Notes: generated by a model not told the origin, from the sequence alone. A stretch of 64,000 nt of DNA from Clostridium sp. AN503 (GCF_040719375.1 NZ_JBFDTP010000002.1:1860001-1924000); one strand, 5' to 3'. Shown: positions 8,489 to 17,691, counted from the first letter of the stretch. Program-made: numbers and translations.

Positions 8489-9576
8489 AGCTCTGTCCTT
8501 TCTATCTCCATACGGGCCTCTGCAACTGCTATTGTCACACTGCCGCAGATCTCCTTGTGTACCAGAAGGCGGCTCCCCGGCCCGGCGCCCAGAAGGGCCG
8601 CCCGCTCACAGACATTCCCGGTCCCCGTCACTTTCCTGACAAAAGCTGATTCCGCTATTTCTCCCTGTACCTGTTCCAGTTCTTCTGCGGTATAGGTCAC
8701 AAACGGCACCTGCATGGATGCGGCTGTCTGAAGCAGGCCGCCCTCATTTTTCTTGATCGTAATACTCGCCAGCCGCGCTACTGCTCTCAGATCCAGACCA
8801 TGCTTTATAAACGTCTCCTTTACCGCATCAAACACCTGGTCTGCATCCGTGTTCCTTCTGCACCCGATCCCCACCGTGAGCGCTTCCGGGATCAAACGGA
8901 GAATTCCCGCATCTTCCGGCAAAAAACGGGCGATGGCGCTGTCCGGCTCCGGAAACCGGCGGCAGGTGACCCACACATTCATCCGGCACTGCTTTCCCCG
9001 TGCATAATCCTCCGGCTCCGGTTCTGCCAGATGATAATCACTGTAAAAACCAACCGGTTCTCCATTTACCAGGGCAGAAGCTGTCTGCTTCGCCAGCTCC
9101 CGGTCGGAGAGCTTCAAGCGCCGCTCTGCCGCCCACACATCCACCGCTGTCCGGCCCTGCACATCAGATGCAGTGGTGATGATCGGAACTGCGCCAAGAA
9201 TATCGGCAGCCATCCGCGCTAAACGGTTGGCTCCTCCCACATGCCCGGAAAGGAGCGAGACCGCGTAGCTTCCCTGCTCGTCGACCACCACCACAGCCGG
9301 ATCTGTCATCTTGTCCTTCAGATACGGCGCTATGGCGCGCACGGCAATTCCCGCCGCGCCTATATAAAAAAGCCCGTCCACACGATCAAACATCCGTCCG
9401 GTCCACTGTCCCACCGGTTCTTCTAATGCAAAGATATCAGGAATCCCCTGAAATCCATCCGTAAAATTTTTATGTATATATCCTTCACAGGATATGCCCT
9501 GTTCCCGGAACTGTTCTGCCAGTTTCCCGCATATCCGGGCTCCTGCCCTTGTAAAACTGATCACTGCCAGTCTCAA
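8485..9576 (-). CDS. cbiG: Cobalt-precorrin-5A hydrolase
   Basis: A protein of about 363 aa with CbiG features: VISFTRAGARICGKLAE, FYIGAAGIAVRAIAPYLKDK, VVVDEQGSYAVSLLSGHVGGANRLA, and the C-terminal GIGCRRNTDADQV and FVTYTAEEL. It opens the delta-lactone ring and releases acetaldehyde, allowing ring contraction to proceed. The frame extends upstream into cbiD, but the best start is a TTG at 9576 that overlaps the cbiD TGA (TTGA). A strong AGGGAGG lies 7 bases before it, and the protein then starts directly at the RLAVISF strand. Confidence 0.9.
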   Translation of the reverse strand: MRLAVISFTRAGARICGKLAEQFREQGISCEGYIHKNFTDGFQGIPDIFALEEPVGQWTGRMFDRVDGLFYIGAAGIAVRAIAPYLKDKMTDPAVVVVDEQGSYAVSLLSGHVGGANRLARMAADILGAVPIITTASDVQGRTAVDVWAAERRLKLSDRELAKQTASALVNGEPVGFYSDYHLAEPEPEDYARGKQCRMNVWVTCRRFPEPDSAIARFLPEDAGILRLIPEALTVGIGCRRNTDADQVFDAVKETFIKHGLDLRAVARLASITIKKNEGGLLQTAASMQVPFVTYTAEELEQVQGEIAESAFVRKVTGTGNVCERAALLGAGPGSRLLVHKEICGSVTIAVAEARMEIERTEL

Positions 9577-10784
9577 TTTGCGTCCTCCCTGTGTTGTTTT
9601 TGCTGCTTCTGCCGCTTCCACTGTGTAAGCAGCTCATCCGCCTGTGATGTCTTACCAAGTATACCGTATGCGGAAGAAAATGTCACCACTTGGGCTTTTA
9701 GTTGTCCTCCAGACCATTCCTCCAGCTGGGCTTTTACCCGTGCCGCCAAAAGATTCAGCGTCTGTTCTGCAGATCCCGCTTCCCGCAGGAGGGAAACCGC
9801 CTCCTCCGTGGTATTGCACTGAAGGACCGCCTGGCGCAGGGCTGCATTTTCCGGAGCTGCAGTTTGCAAAAGCTCCGCCATCTGCTCCATCCGGCCGTCC
9901 CCATAACGGGAATGGGTATTCCGGACTCCCGCTGAGACTTTCACCAGTTTGCCAATATGTCCCACAAACAGCACCTGCCGGATCTGCTCTTTCACAAGCA
10001 TCGCTACGGCATCACCCACGAAATTGCTGCAGAGCACCGCTTCTCCCAGAGGCACTCCCATATTCTCCCGCAGGAAATTCTCACCGTAATTCCCCGGAGC
10101 CAACAGCAGGATCTTCTCGCCGGCTGTCCCCTTCATATGGATATCCAGCCGTATGGTCTCTAAAAGCGCCTCCTCGCTCATGGGCTTTACGATTCCGGTA
10201 GTTCCCAGAACTGAGATCCCGCCCTCGATACCCAGACGGGGATTGAACGTCTTTTCCGCCAGACGTTGCCCCTCCGGTATGGCAACCTGCACTTCAAGAC
10301 AGCCTTCATATGCCGCCTGCTGACAGGTCTGCCACACTGCGGCTGCGATCATACTCCTTGGAACAGGGTTGATGGCATAGTGTCCAGGAGGGCAGGACAG
10401 CCCTGGTTTGGTGGCGATACCGATTCCGGTTCCCCCATTTATGTATAGATCGGGATAATCCTCCAGCCAGTACCCTCTGCCGCTGTCTTTCAGTTCTGTG
10501 AGCCGGGGGCGGCTTATGGGGGATACCCTGGCGCATATCCAGGATCTGTCGGTCACGTCCGGATCGTCTCCTGCGTCTTTCTGGACCTGAAAAAAGCCTT
10601 CGTATCCCGGGTCCGTGCATGGTTTTGGATACCAGATTCCTTCTTCTCCCTCCGGCAGCTTCAGATTAACTGAATCGGGTTCTTTTCCTGTTAGCAGAAA
10701 AATGGCTGCGGCCTTCGCCGCAGCCGACGCGCACGTACCGGTTGTATAACCGCTTCTCAGGCTTTTCTGATGTATTGGGTTCAT
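9573..10784 (-). CDS. cbiD: Cobalt-precorrin-5B C1-methyltransferase
   Basis: CbiD of 403 aa. The diagnostic N-terminus is LRSGYTTGTCASAAAKAA, and GTGIATKPGL, NPRLGIEGGISVLGTTGIV and GNYGENFL follow. It adds the C1 methyl group in the anaerobic pathway. It is the first gene of the cobalamin operon. The frame is open 43 codons further upstream, but that part translates the leader hairpins. The ATG at 10784 has AAAGGAA just before it and starts the conserved domain, so it was chosen. Confidence 0.93.
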   Translation of the reverse strand: MNPIHQKSLRSGYTTGTCASAAAKAAAIFLLTGKEPDSVNLKLPEGEEGIWYPKPCTDPGYEGFFQVQKDAGDDPDVTDRSWICARVSPISRPRLTELKDSGRGYWLEDYPDLYINGGTGIGIATKPGLSCPPGHYAINPVPRSMIAAAVWQTCQQAAYEGCLEVQVAIPEGQRLAEKTFNPRLGIEGGISVLGTTGIVKPMSEEALLETIRLDIHMKGTAGEKILLLAPGNYGENFLRENMGVPLGEAVLCSNFVGDAVAMLVKEQIRQVLFVGHIGKLVKVSAGVRNTHSRYGDGRMEQMAELLQTAAPENAALRQAVLQCNTTEEAVSLLREAGSAEQTLNLLAARVKAQLEEWSGGQLKAQVVTFSSAYGILGKTSQADELLTQWKRQKQQKQHREDAN

Positions 10785-10849
10785 ATGGTTCCTTTCATTG
10801 ATCCGATAGCTGCTGTAATAATGGTCCCTGGTTATATACGGACGGCTCT

Positions 10850-10965
10850 CTTCCTGGATGACCTGGGGGTCATCCAGGAAGCATCGGAGGTTCCTCCGAT
10901 GGGGATAACTCAATAAAAACCTGCTTACAAGCGAGCTTGACGCAGATTTTTATTGAGTTATCCCC
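10850..10965 (-). promoter_or_regulatory. Three consecutive perfect hairpins in the cobalamin operon leader
   Basis: Read on the minus strand, the leader contains three perfect stems back to back. The first has 19 bp (arms 10947-10965 and 10901-10919) and a 27-nt apex that itself pairs. The second has 9 bp with a 2-nt loop (10893-10901 / 10882-10890). The third has 14 bp with a 4-nt loop (10868-10881 / 10850-10863). None is followed by a T-run, so they are not simple terminators. I find no B12-box or other cobalamin riboswitch core. They may be a regulatory leader or an inserted palindromic repeat. Confidence 0.8.
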
Positions 10966-10988
10966 GCCGGCCTGAACAGTTACGTTCC

Positions 10989-11017
10989 ATTATAAAAAAT
11001 TTTCCTTATTTTGACAA
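10989..11017 (-). promoter_or_regulatory. Sigma-A promoter of the cobalamin operon
   Basis: On the minus strand TTGTCA (11012-11017) and TATAAT (10989-10994) are separated by exactly 17 bases. The -35 box lies in the last codons of the spore protein gene and the -10 box just after it. Transcription would start near 10982 and give a leader of about 200 nt before cbiD. Confidence 0.75.
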
Positions 11018-11233
11018 GGGGGTTGCTTCTAAGGCTTCTTTTTGCATTTCTCGCTTTCTTTTGGTGATCAGGCCGCCGATCCGGCCGCTTTCTTTGGATG
11101 TCAGGCATCTCCAGCCTTCTTTTATCACCCGGTCTCCCAGTCCCAGCTCCTCTGCGATCTCAAACTTTAACTGCTCCTCCGGTGTCATATGATTCACATC
11201 AAACGGTTCTTTCGATTTCTTGCTCTTTGACAT
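11006..11233 (-). CDS. Alpha/beta-type small acid-soluble spore protein
   Basis: A 75-aa protein containing the alpha/beta SASP core: LKFEIAEELGLGDRV, followed by WRCLTSKESGRIGGLITKR. SASPs coat and protect spore DNA, and FEIAEE resembles the cleavage site of the germination protease GPR. The C-terminus is lysine-rich. It is a stand-alone gene between the MscS channel gene and the cobalamin operon. Its presence indicates that the organism forms endospores. The last codons overlap the cobalamin promoter. Confidence 0.88.
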   Translation of the reverse strand: MSKSKKSKEPFDVNHMTPEEQLKFEIAEELGLGDRVIKEGWRCLTSKESGRIGGLITKRKREMQKEALEATPLSK

Positions 11234-11299
11234 AAACAGGGCACACTCCTTTCTGATTTCTTTAGGAGTATGCCCTGTATTTTCCAGTTTATTCGATTT

Positions 11300-14200
11300 T
11301 TAGGTCTCTGAACCTGCCTTCATCTCTTTGGAAAGCACCTTCTGGGTCTCATTGAACGCATCTGCGCGCATTTTCTCCAGCTCCGTCGCCTTCTGATATT
11401 CCTTTGGCTGGTTGAGCACCACCTGCGGGAACGGGATGTTGATATCATACTTGTCAAATAAAAGCTTCATCTCGCGGTTTAGATCCCTGCCAAGCTGCGC
11501 CCGGTCTGACTCGGCACATTGAGCCATGATACGGATATTGACACTGTTGTCCCCAAGGGAAACCACGCCCTTGTAGAACGGGCCATCTTTGATGGACGGC
11601 AGCCGCTTCTTTATGGACGGCAGCTCCTTTGCCAGGATATTCTCCACACGCTCCAGGGACTCGCCGTACTCAATGCCAACGTCGCAGAAGGTATAGGAAT
11701 TCTTCCTGGTCATGTTGATGACACCGCTGACGTTGCTGTTGCTGATGATCTTCACATTCTGTCCCGGATCCATGATCTTGGTAGTCCGCACTCCGATCTC
11801 CTGCACGGTACCGCGCCAGTCGCCTACCGTGACGATATCGCCCACACGGAACTCCCCTTCAAAGATGATGAACAGCCCGGCCAGGATATCTGATACAAGC
11901 TCCTTGGCCCCAAGGCCGATGACCAGGGACAGGATGCCTGCGGAAGCCAGCAGCGTCTTTGTATCCACGCCAAACAGCGCAAAACAGTAATACATCATCG
12001 CGATCACAGAAATATACTTTGCAAAGCTGCGGATCATCCTGCACACAGTCTCTCCCCGGGCGCCGAAGGTCCTGGAGAGCATCTTTAATATCTCCCGGAA
12101 CAGCATGACAAACACGCTGACCACACAGATGATCATAATGCAGCCAGTGACTGCAAAGACATTGACGCCCCGCTCCCATCCGCCGTTGATAACATAGAGG
12201 AAGATGGAATCCGCACCGAAAAATCGGTCTTTAAACAGCACCGAAACACAGATGACCAGGGCCAGGACAGACATCAGTCCCTTCAGGATCGATGCGATCT
12301 GCTGTTCCGGGGTCTTCTCATCCCACTTGACAGAATTGTTAGCCCAGCGGCTTGCAGCCGTGTCAGTCTTGCCCACACGCCCGTCCGGCAGCATTACATC
12401 GATCATCGGGCTGTCTGTCGCTGCGGCCTGTTCCTGTGCACCCTTATCCTTTACTCTGCGGCTTGTGGTGAGCAGCACGAAGATGACCAGCAGAAAGACC
12501 AGGCTTGCGCCTGTGCTTGCCAGGGCCACCGGAAGGCGCAGGCTGTTGATCCTGTCCTCCGGAGTTACCACATAGATATAGTCTGTCTCAGTCTCCAGGC
12601 TGGAGCCGTAATATTTCCTGTTCTCTATGGTGATATAATCACAGTAACCGTCCCGGAACTGGTTTTCCGTCATTCCATATGTAAGAGCATTCTTCCCGAT
12701 CATCCGCTCCTGGGGAAACCAGGAAAAGTCTTTTGTTTCTTTGTCTACGGCAAACGCAAACCCGCCTGCACTGGCTTTCACACTACCCAGGACTGAGGAC
12801 AGCTTCGTGGCAGAAAGCGCCTCCTCCAGTTTTTCCGGATAGAGGGAAATCTGTGCAAACCCATCGGGATTTCCCTGGCTGTCATACATGAGCGCTCCGA
12901 TGTACTGGTGATACTGACCGGATATCTCATCGGGCATGGACTCCTGGACCACCGATTCGACGCCCTGTAAAAGCTTGCCGAATGCATAGGACTGATCCTC
13001 CGGGTTGCTGCTTATCTCAAAATTGACATAGGTGGAATCAGACACCAGTTCTCTGCCCTGACTATCAAACAGCATGATGAATTCCACATCCAATACCTGG
13101 CTTAAACCAGCCAGCTCTTCCCGGTTCTGAAGCTGGGGATTGCCGCTCAGGATATATGCGGCAATCTGGCACTTGTTTAAGTATCGCCGGTTGTACTGGG
13201 CAGTGAGTGTCTCCACATCCTCCTGGTTCTTTAAAAAGGTGGCCTGAACATCCTCTACCTGCCGGCTGTTGCTGATAGAACGCATGGACAGGGAAAACAG
13301 TGTCTGCATATAAAATGAGACGACCAAAACAAAGATCAGCCCTACCGCACAAAGCGTGCCGAGCTTCCTGCCCAGCGGCTTATTGTACACAATACTTCCA
13401 AATGCAGTTTGGGCAGCTTCCCCGTCCTCCTTCTCCTTCTTCTGGTCCTGGAGGATCAAAAAACCATAAGAGACCACGATCGTGAGCACCACAAAGAAGA
13501 TGAACAGCACGATCCCTACAGTGATATTCCCGGAGGATACAAGCTCCGCCTCCGGCACCGCACAGATCACATATGCATTATGCGCATCCAGTTTCTTGAC
13601 GCCGCAGTACAGGCGTTCGCCGTTCATGGTCATCCAGCCGTAAAAACCATCTTCCAGGTTCTCCACTTCCAGACCGGCATCGATGGAATCCTGGCCCAGC
13701 TTTGTCCCGTCAGGATGATACAGTACAGTATAGTCCTGGCTGGATACGGCAAAGGTGTAGCCGTTAAGTCCGACCTTCACATTGCCGAGCATGCTTTCCC
13801 AGGAATTGATACCTGCCTGGATCTGATGAAGCTCCGCCGGATCCTGCGCGATCACCGCCAGCCTGTCGGCATTGATTCTGGCAGCGTAATAACGGCGTGT
13901 GATACCATCCCTGACGACTTCAAATGCCTCAGACGGTTTGTCCGTCTCAAACACGGTCCTGAGTTGATTATACCGCGTGCGCGTAAAATCCACAGAAACA
14001 GAACCGGATGCTGCGATCTGGTTGCCTTCCCGGTCCAGCAGAATGATATCATCCACATTCATCCTGGAAGCCAGATCCTTTAAGTAATAACTGCTCTCGG
14101 CAAAACGGCTGTCCTTGTTTGCCATGTAAGCGACCGTTTCCGCCTTGGACTGGTACACCTCGTCATAGCTGATCCGGTTCTGCTCCGCCGTAGCATATGC

Positions 14201-14368
14201 CTTTTCTACCAGCGGCTCAATCTGCATGATGTTCTCTTTTGTATTCTCCCGCTGGCTGCTTATGGAAAGCCTCGTCTGCATTACAGTCAGAAACGCGCCC
14301 AGAAGGATAATACAGACCACGCTGACCGTCAGCAGAAGCTTCTTTTTTCTGCGAAGTTCTTTTGTCAT
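11300..14368 (-). CDS. Mechanosensitive channel (MscS family) with large N-terminal sensor region
   Basis: A membrane protein of about 1020 aa. Residues 10-35 are a signal-anchor, followed by a periplasm-type region that resembles a Cache sensor (VDDIILLDREGNQI, then LAVIAQDPAELHQI). A membrane segment lies near 280-305, with a second Cache-like repeat from about 340 to 630 bounded by further membrane segments. The C-terminal third has a membrane block followed by an MscS domain: GLGAKELVSDILAGLFIIFEGEF and VGDIVTVGDWRGTVQEIGVRTT. The ATG at 14368 follows AGGGGG at a good distance and was preferred over two upstream ATGs. Its neighbour is a solute-binding lipoprotein 13 bp upstream, so the pair may be one operon. 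Confidence 0.87.
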   Translation of the reverse strand: MTKELRRKKKLLLTVSVVCIILLGAFLTVMQTRLSISSQRENTKENIMQIEPLVEKAYATAEQNRISYDEVYQSKAETVAYMANKDSRFAESSYYLKDLASRMNVDDIILLDREGNQIAASGSVSVDFTRTRYNQLRTVFETDKPSEAFEVVRDGITRRYYAARINADRLAVIAQDPAELHQIQAGINSWESMLGNVKVGLNGYTFAVSSQDYTVLYHPDGTKLGQDSIDAGLEVENLEDGFYGWMTMNGERLYCGVKKLDAHNAYVICAVPEAELVSSGNITVGIVLFIFFVVLTIVVSYGFLILQDQKKEKEDGEAAQTAFGSIVYNKPLGRKLGTLCAVGLIFVLVVSFYMQTLFSLSMRSISNSRQVEDVQATFLKNQEDVETLTAQYNRRYLNKCQIAAYILSGNPQLQNREELAGLSQVLDVEFIMLFDSQGRELVSDSTYVNFEISSNPEDQSYAFGKLLQGVESVVQESMPDEISGQYHQYIGALMYDSQGNPDGFAQISLYPEKLEEALSATKLSSVLGSVKASAGGFAFAVDKETKDFSWFPQERMIGKNALTYGMTENQFRDGYCDYITIENRKYYGSSLETETDYIYVVTPEDRINSLRLPVALASTGASLVFLLVIFVLLTTSRRVKDKGAQEQAAATDSPMIDVMLPDGRVGKTDTAASRWANNSVKWDEKTPEQQIASILKGLMSVLALVICVSVLFKDRFFGADSIFLYVINGGWERGVNVFAVTGCIMIICVVSVFVMLFREILKMLSRTFGARGETVCRMIRSFAKYISVIAMMYYCFALFGVDTKTLLASAGILSLVIGLGAKELVSDILAGLFIIFEGEFRVGDIVTVGDWRGTVQEIGVRTTKIMDPGQNVKIISNSNVSGVINMTRKNSYTFCDVGIEYGESLERVENILAKELPSIKKRLPSIKDGPFYKGVVSLGDNSVNIRIMAQCAESDRAQLGRDLNREMKLLFDKYDINIPFPQVVLNQPKEYQKATELEKMRADAFNETQKVLSKEMKAGSET

Positions 14369-14381
14369 CTCTCTCATCCCC

Positions 14382-15146
14382 CTAATCCCATTTGTCAATC
14401 AGCCCGGCGATGGTGCCGTCATCCAGCATCTTCTGGATGGCATCTGCCACTGGCTTGCTGAGTGAAGAACCCTTTACTGTTGCCACACCGTAATTCTCCG
14501 TTCCGGCCACATCCTCCAGGATCATCCTGTCGTCCTTCATATGTGCCCTCGCAACGCCGCCGTCCATACAGACTGCGTCCACGGTGCCGTCCTCCAGCGC
14601 TTCTGACAATGCTTCATAGGTATCCCGGTATTCAAGAGAGGAACCCTTTGTATCTTCCGCCGTGATAAGCCCCAGTTCCATGAGCTTTCCCGACAGCTTC
14701 GGCGCCGTGTTGGCGCCCTCCAGCACACCGGTCGTTTTCCCGACCAGGTCGTCAATGTGCTCGATCAGAGAAGATCTCTCCACCATGATACTGGTGTAAT
14801 CCGTAAAGTACGCCGGAGAGAAATCAAAATTCTTCAGCCGTGATTCTTCTATAGAATATGTGGCGATCAGGCAGTCCACTTCCCCGTTGAGCAGCATATC
14901 CTTCCGGGTATCCGGAGTGACCGTCACAAACTCCACGCCCGCATAACCAAGGTCATCCGCAAGCTTCTTTGCCAGGTCGATCTCCAGGCCGTAGTACCGT
15001 CCTGTCGCAGGATTTAGATACCCCAGTCCCACGATGTCATCCCTCACGCCGACCTTCAGCATACCGCTTTTTGACGAAGTACTGCACCCTGAAAGGACTG
15101 CTGCAAATACCAACAGCAGAATAATTACATTTTTCAGCTTTTTCAT
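14382..15146 (-). CDS. Family 3 extracellular solute-binding lipoprotein (amino-acid type)
   Basis: A lipoprotein of 254 aa. The signal peptide is MKKLKNVIILLLVFAAVL and the lipobox is LSGC. The mature part has the SBP_bac_3 pattern: YYGLEIDLAKKLADDLGY, RKDMLLNGEVDCLIATYSI, and FSPAYFTDYTSIMV. It would bind a polar amino acid or similar ligand at the cell surface. No ABC permease or ATPase is next to it; it is instead followed at once by the MscS gene, which hints at a sensory rather than a transport role (inference). The ATG at 15146 has GGGAGG upstream. Confidence 0.85.
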   Translation of the reverse strand: MKKLKNVIILLLVFAAVLSGCSTSSKSGMLKVGVRDDIVGLGYLNPATGRYYGLEIDLAKKLADDLGYAGVEFVTVTPDTRKDMLLNGEVDCLIATYSIEESRLKNFDFSPAYFTDYTSIMVERSSLIEHIDDLVGKTTGVLEGANTAPKLSGKLMELGLITAEDTKGSSLEYRDTYEALSEALEDGTVDAVCMDGGVARAHMKDDRMILEDVAGTENYGVATVKGSSLSKPVADAIQKMLDDGTIAGLIDKWD

Positions 15147-15247
15147 CTTTTGCCCTCCCATAATTTATCTATATGATTATACCATGGGCGGGAGCGCGGT
15201 TAAAGCGTCAAAAATACGTACTTCTGCGCATAATCAGGCTGCACTTC

Positions 15248-15442
15248 TTACATGTATGGATCCTGCGGGATAATGATCGCCGCCAGGAGATAGACGAAAA
15301 TCCCAGGGCCGGAACATGCCAGCACTGCCCAGATCAGCCGGACCAGTGTAGCGTCAATGTTCAAATATTCTCCAATGCCGCCGCATACGCCGCAGAGCAT
15401 CCTGTCTTTACTGGAACGATATAATTTTTTATTCAAATCCAT
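15248..15442 (-). CDS. PspC domain protein
   Basis: A 64-aa protein that is almost entirely a PspC domain: KLYRSSKDRMLCGVCGGIGEYLNIDATLVR is spread over residues 6-35, followed by one membrane helix (about 37-57) ending IIIPQDPYM. PspC-type proteins sense or modulate membrane stress. It lies just downstream of the PadR/DUF1700/DUF4097 genes and is probably their last operon member. Confidence 0.88.
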   Translation of the reverse strand: MDLNKKLYRSSKDRMLCGVCGGIGEYLNIDATLVRLIWAVLACSGPGIFVYLLAAIIIPQDPYM

Positions 15443-15487
15443 AACTTACCTCTTTTCCTGATGTGAATGGTCTTTGGGTTCCAAATG

Positions 15488-16358
15488 TCAATTCTCTGTC
15501 TCTGTAAATCTGATATAAAGCTCTCCTGCATCGCACTCCAGCTCCGCGCTTTTTCCTGCATGGTTGTCGATGTATTTCTCCCGTCTGAGCCCGGTGTATC
15601 GTTCCTCCTGGTCATCTGCAAGAACAATGGTTCCCACATTGGAGGTCAGTTCATAATCAAACTGCTGTTTTTTGCCTTCCAGCCCAAGGTACATGCTCCC
15701 GGCCTTACACTCTGCATCAAGTTCCCCGACATTTCCGCTGTTAATAGTCAGAGATCCTGCCATGAGTTCCAATCCCAACTTATCCGTCCGGATCTCATCG
15801 ATCGCCACACTGGTCGCTGCAGACCTCGATCTCCACCTCGCGGAATTGGTATGCCCGCGGAATATAGATCACCAGGGTTTCCATCCTGCTGCTCTTATAG
15901 TCATCAGTACGGCCTTTAAACGGGCCAAGGATATTCTGAAACTCGTGATGGCGTTCAATCTCCAGTTCATCCTCCTCCTGCCGGATATCATAAGAATAGG
16001 TCAGCACACTGTCAACCGCATATCCTTCCACGCGGACCGCCGTATCCTGCGGATCTTCCCGGTCCTCTGTCACAACGAAAAGTTCCCCCGGTCCCGCTTC
16101 GATCTTTAATTTCCTTACGTGTTCATAGGAGATACTGTCCATCATCGTATCATCCCCCGGGACCATACCGTCGTCCTCAAAACCCTGTATGATCTCTACT
16201 GACTGCTTTCTGTGGGGAGTACCATAATTCACAACGCCCTGTACATAGTTCCCAAACTCCTCCATCCCTCCCATCATGGCCCCGGCTGTTATCACGCCAA
16301 TCCCTGCCAGACAAAAAATAATCCCAAAAACAACAGTCCACTTTATCACCTTATTCAT
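15488..16358 (-). pseudogene. DUF4097-type membrane protein, frameshifted
   Basis: The reading frame starts at the ATG at 16358, which has AAGGAGG upstream and overlaps the DUF1700 stop. It begins MNKVIKWTVVFGIIFCLAG, a membrane anchor, followed by a DUF4097-like beta region ending FREVEIEV. There the frame is lost: it stops at 15795, while the matching continuation (SAATSVAIDEIRTDKLGLELMAGS) runs in another frame to 15488. A one-base change between about 15816 and 15825 would restore a single protein of about 290 aa. It is either a real frameshift or a sequencing error. The family commonly accompanies PadR and DUF1700 genes. Confidence 0.82.
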
Positions 16359-17113
16359 GCCTGTTTCCTCCTTCCACCGTGCAGAAACCTGCTGATCACA
16401 TTCACAGTGCCGCGGATACAATATGGAAGGAACCTGCCATAAACCAGTACGGAAAGCGCCACTCCGATCAGCCCCAGGCCCAGGGACAGAACGCCAAGCC
16501 CAAGCATCAAGACACCCGCCGCAGGATGGGCAAACAGCATTCCCACGCCTATTACCAGCAGGGCAACCGCTCCTACACATGCACCAACCGTGAGCAGTCC
16601 TACAAAAATAACGACCACAACTGCGATACCTAAAAGCCCGCCGGCCAGTCCCAGGACGCCGCCGCCGATCCCCAAAAGAATTGGCGCCGCCACTGCCAGC
16701 ACGATCAAAAGCGCGCCCACCTTAAAGAGCCGTTTCAGCCAGTCATCCTGTCCCCCCGGTCTGCGCTGCCTCGCCGCGTTGCCGCTGCTTCCGGACGCAC
16801 CGCCCGTTCCGGCCTCATGGACCTCTGGAAGCTCCTGATGCTTTACCACCTGAAAATTTGGGTCCTTAAAACGTTCGTCCTGATATCCGGACTCTGTAAA
16901 CGCCCCGCCGTCCTCCAGGTTCCCGATCAGATCGCTGCGGATGATCGCCGCCACGCGCTCCGGACTTCCAAACTCCCGCATAACCTGTTCCTCATTCTCA
17001 TCGCCTGCTTCCTCCAGATAATCCCGGTAATATGCGAGGGCTTCCTCCTTGTCTTCCTCCGGAATGTCCTGAAGCAGATATTCCAGTTCCTTCATAAATT
17101 CTGCTCTGTTCAT
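16355..17113 (-). CDS. DUF1700/HAAS-domain membrane protein
   Basis: A 252-aa protein. The N-terminal HAAS-like domain reads FMKELEYLLQDIPEEDKEEAL, with YYRDYLEEAG and REFGSPERVAAIIRSDL. Several glycine/valine-rich membrane segments fill residues 130-240. Proteins of this family are usually encoded between a PadR regulator and a DUF4097 protein, as here, and are thought to take part in envelope sensing. The start overlaps the padR stop (ATGA), and the stop overlaps the next start. Confidence 0.88.
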   Translation of the reverse strand: MNRAEFMKELEYLLQDIPEEDKEEALAYYRDYLEEAGDENEEQVMREFGSPERVAAIIRSDLIGNLEDGGAFTESGYQDERFKDPNFQVVKHQELPEVHEAGTGGASGSSGNAARQRRPGGQDDWLKRLFKVGALLIVLAVAAPILLGIGGGVLGLAGGLLGIAVVVVIFVGLLTVGACVGAVALLVIGVGMLFAHPAAGVLMLGLGVLSLGLGLIGVALSVLVYGRFLPYCIRGTVNVISRFLHGGRRKQA

Positions 17114-17430
17114 ACTGTAGCCTCCTCAAGTATTGTGGATATCTTCTGAGCATAGCTGCTCCATTCCCCCCGGTAGAGATTCAGCTGAAGTCTGCCGCTC
17201 TCCGTGATCCGATAATATCTCCGGTTCCTGCCGTCGATCGCCATATCATAAGTCTCCAGGCAATCTTCCTTCTGCAGCCGCCGGAGCACCGGATACAGGG
17301 TTGACTCCGAGATGTCGATCACATCCCGCACATCCTGGGTAATCTTATACCCATAGGTTCCCTGCTGTTCCCTGGATACTACTGCCAGTACAATGGCGTC
17401 CAGAAGCGCAGCGCCTGTGTTAAAAATCAT
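17110..17430 (-). CDS. PadR-family transcriptional repressor
   Basis: A 106-aa winged-helix PadR protein: LLDAIVLAVVSREQQGTYGYKITQDV, then SESTLYPVLRRLQKEDCLE and RRYYRITESGRLQL. It would repress its own operon (DUF1700, DUF4097, PspC). The frame extends 12 codons upstream, but the ATG at 17430 starts the domain and follows AGGCGGG. The promoter directly upstream carries palindromic TATA-rich repeats, consistent with autoregulation. Confidence 0.9.
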   Translation of the reverse strand: MIFNTGAALLDAIVLAVVSREQQGTYGYKITQDVRDVIDISESTLYPVLRRLQKEDCLETYDMAIDGRNRRYYRITESGRLQLNLYRGEWSSYAQKISTILEEATV

Positions 17431-17550
17431 ATCCAGCCCGCCTTTCTGCTTGTGCTTGCTCCACATTCCCCATCCTTGATTTTGCCAATTTGGGGGCTGT
17501 GTTATTCATCGAACTATATTATACATCATATAACATATCTTACAATCAAT

Positions 17551-17579
17551 ACTATACAACGTATAATATTATTTGTCAA
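17551..17579 (-). promoter_or_regulatory. padR operon promoter with overlapping operator-like repeat
   Basis: Minus-strand TTGACA (17574-17579) and TATAGT (17551-17556) are 17 bases apart. An inverted repeat TATAC-N3-GTATA (17553-17565) overlaps the -10 box. More AT-rich dyads lie between 17515 and 17545, a good position for PadR to block RNA polymerase. The repressor link is inference. Confidence 0.72.
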
Positions 17580-17643
17580 TATAATATTGTATTTATTTAT
17601 TTTTTCTTTCATCTCTAAAACCCATAGGATATGCCCCATAAAA

Positions 17644-17691
17644 CAAAAAAAGAGAAGCAAGCCAGTCATGCCGGCTTCGCCTCTCTTTTTA
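17644..17691 (-). terminator. Intrinsic terminator after rpsA
   Basis: A stem of about 12 pairs with small mismatches (arms 17651-17663 and 17673-17686) is followed on the minus strand by a run of six Ts. A T-run also follows on the plus strand, so it may work in both directions. It lies 20 bp after the rpsA stop. Confidence 0.75.

Noticed and set aside
10800..10985. Cobalamin riboswitch upstream of cbiD
   Set aside because: The leader is highly structured but I cannot find the B12-box or other conserved aptamer core; the hairpins are simple perfect palindromes.
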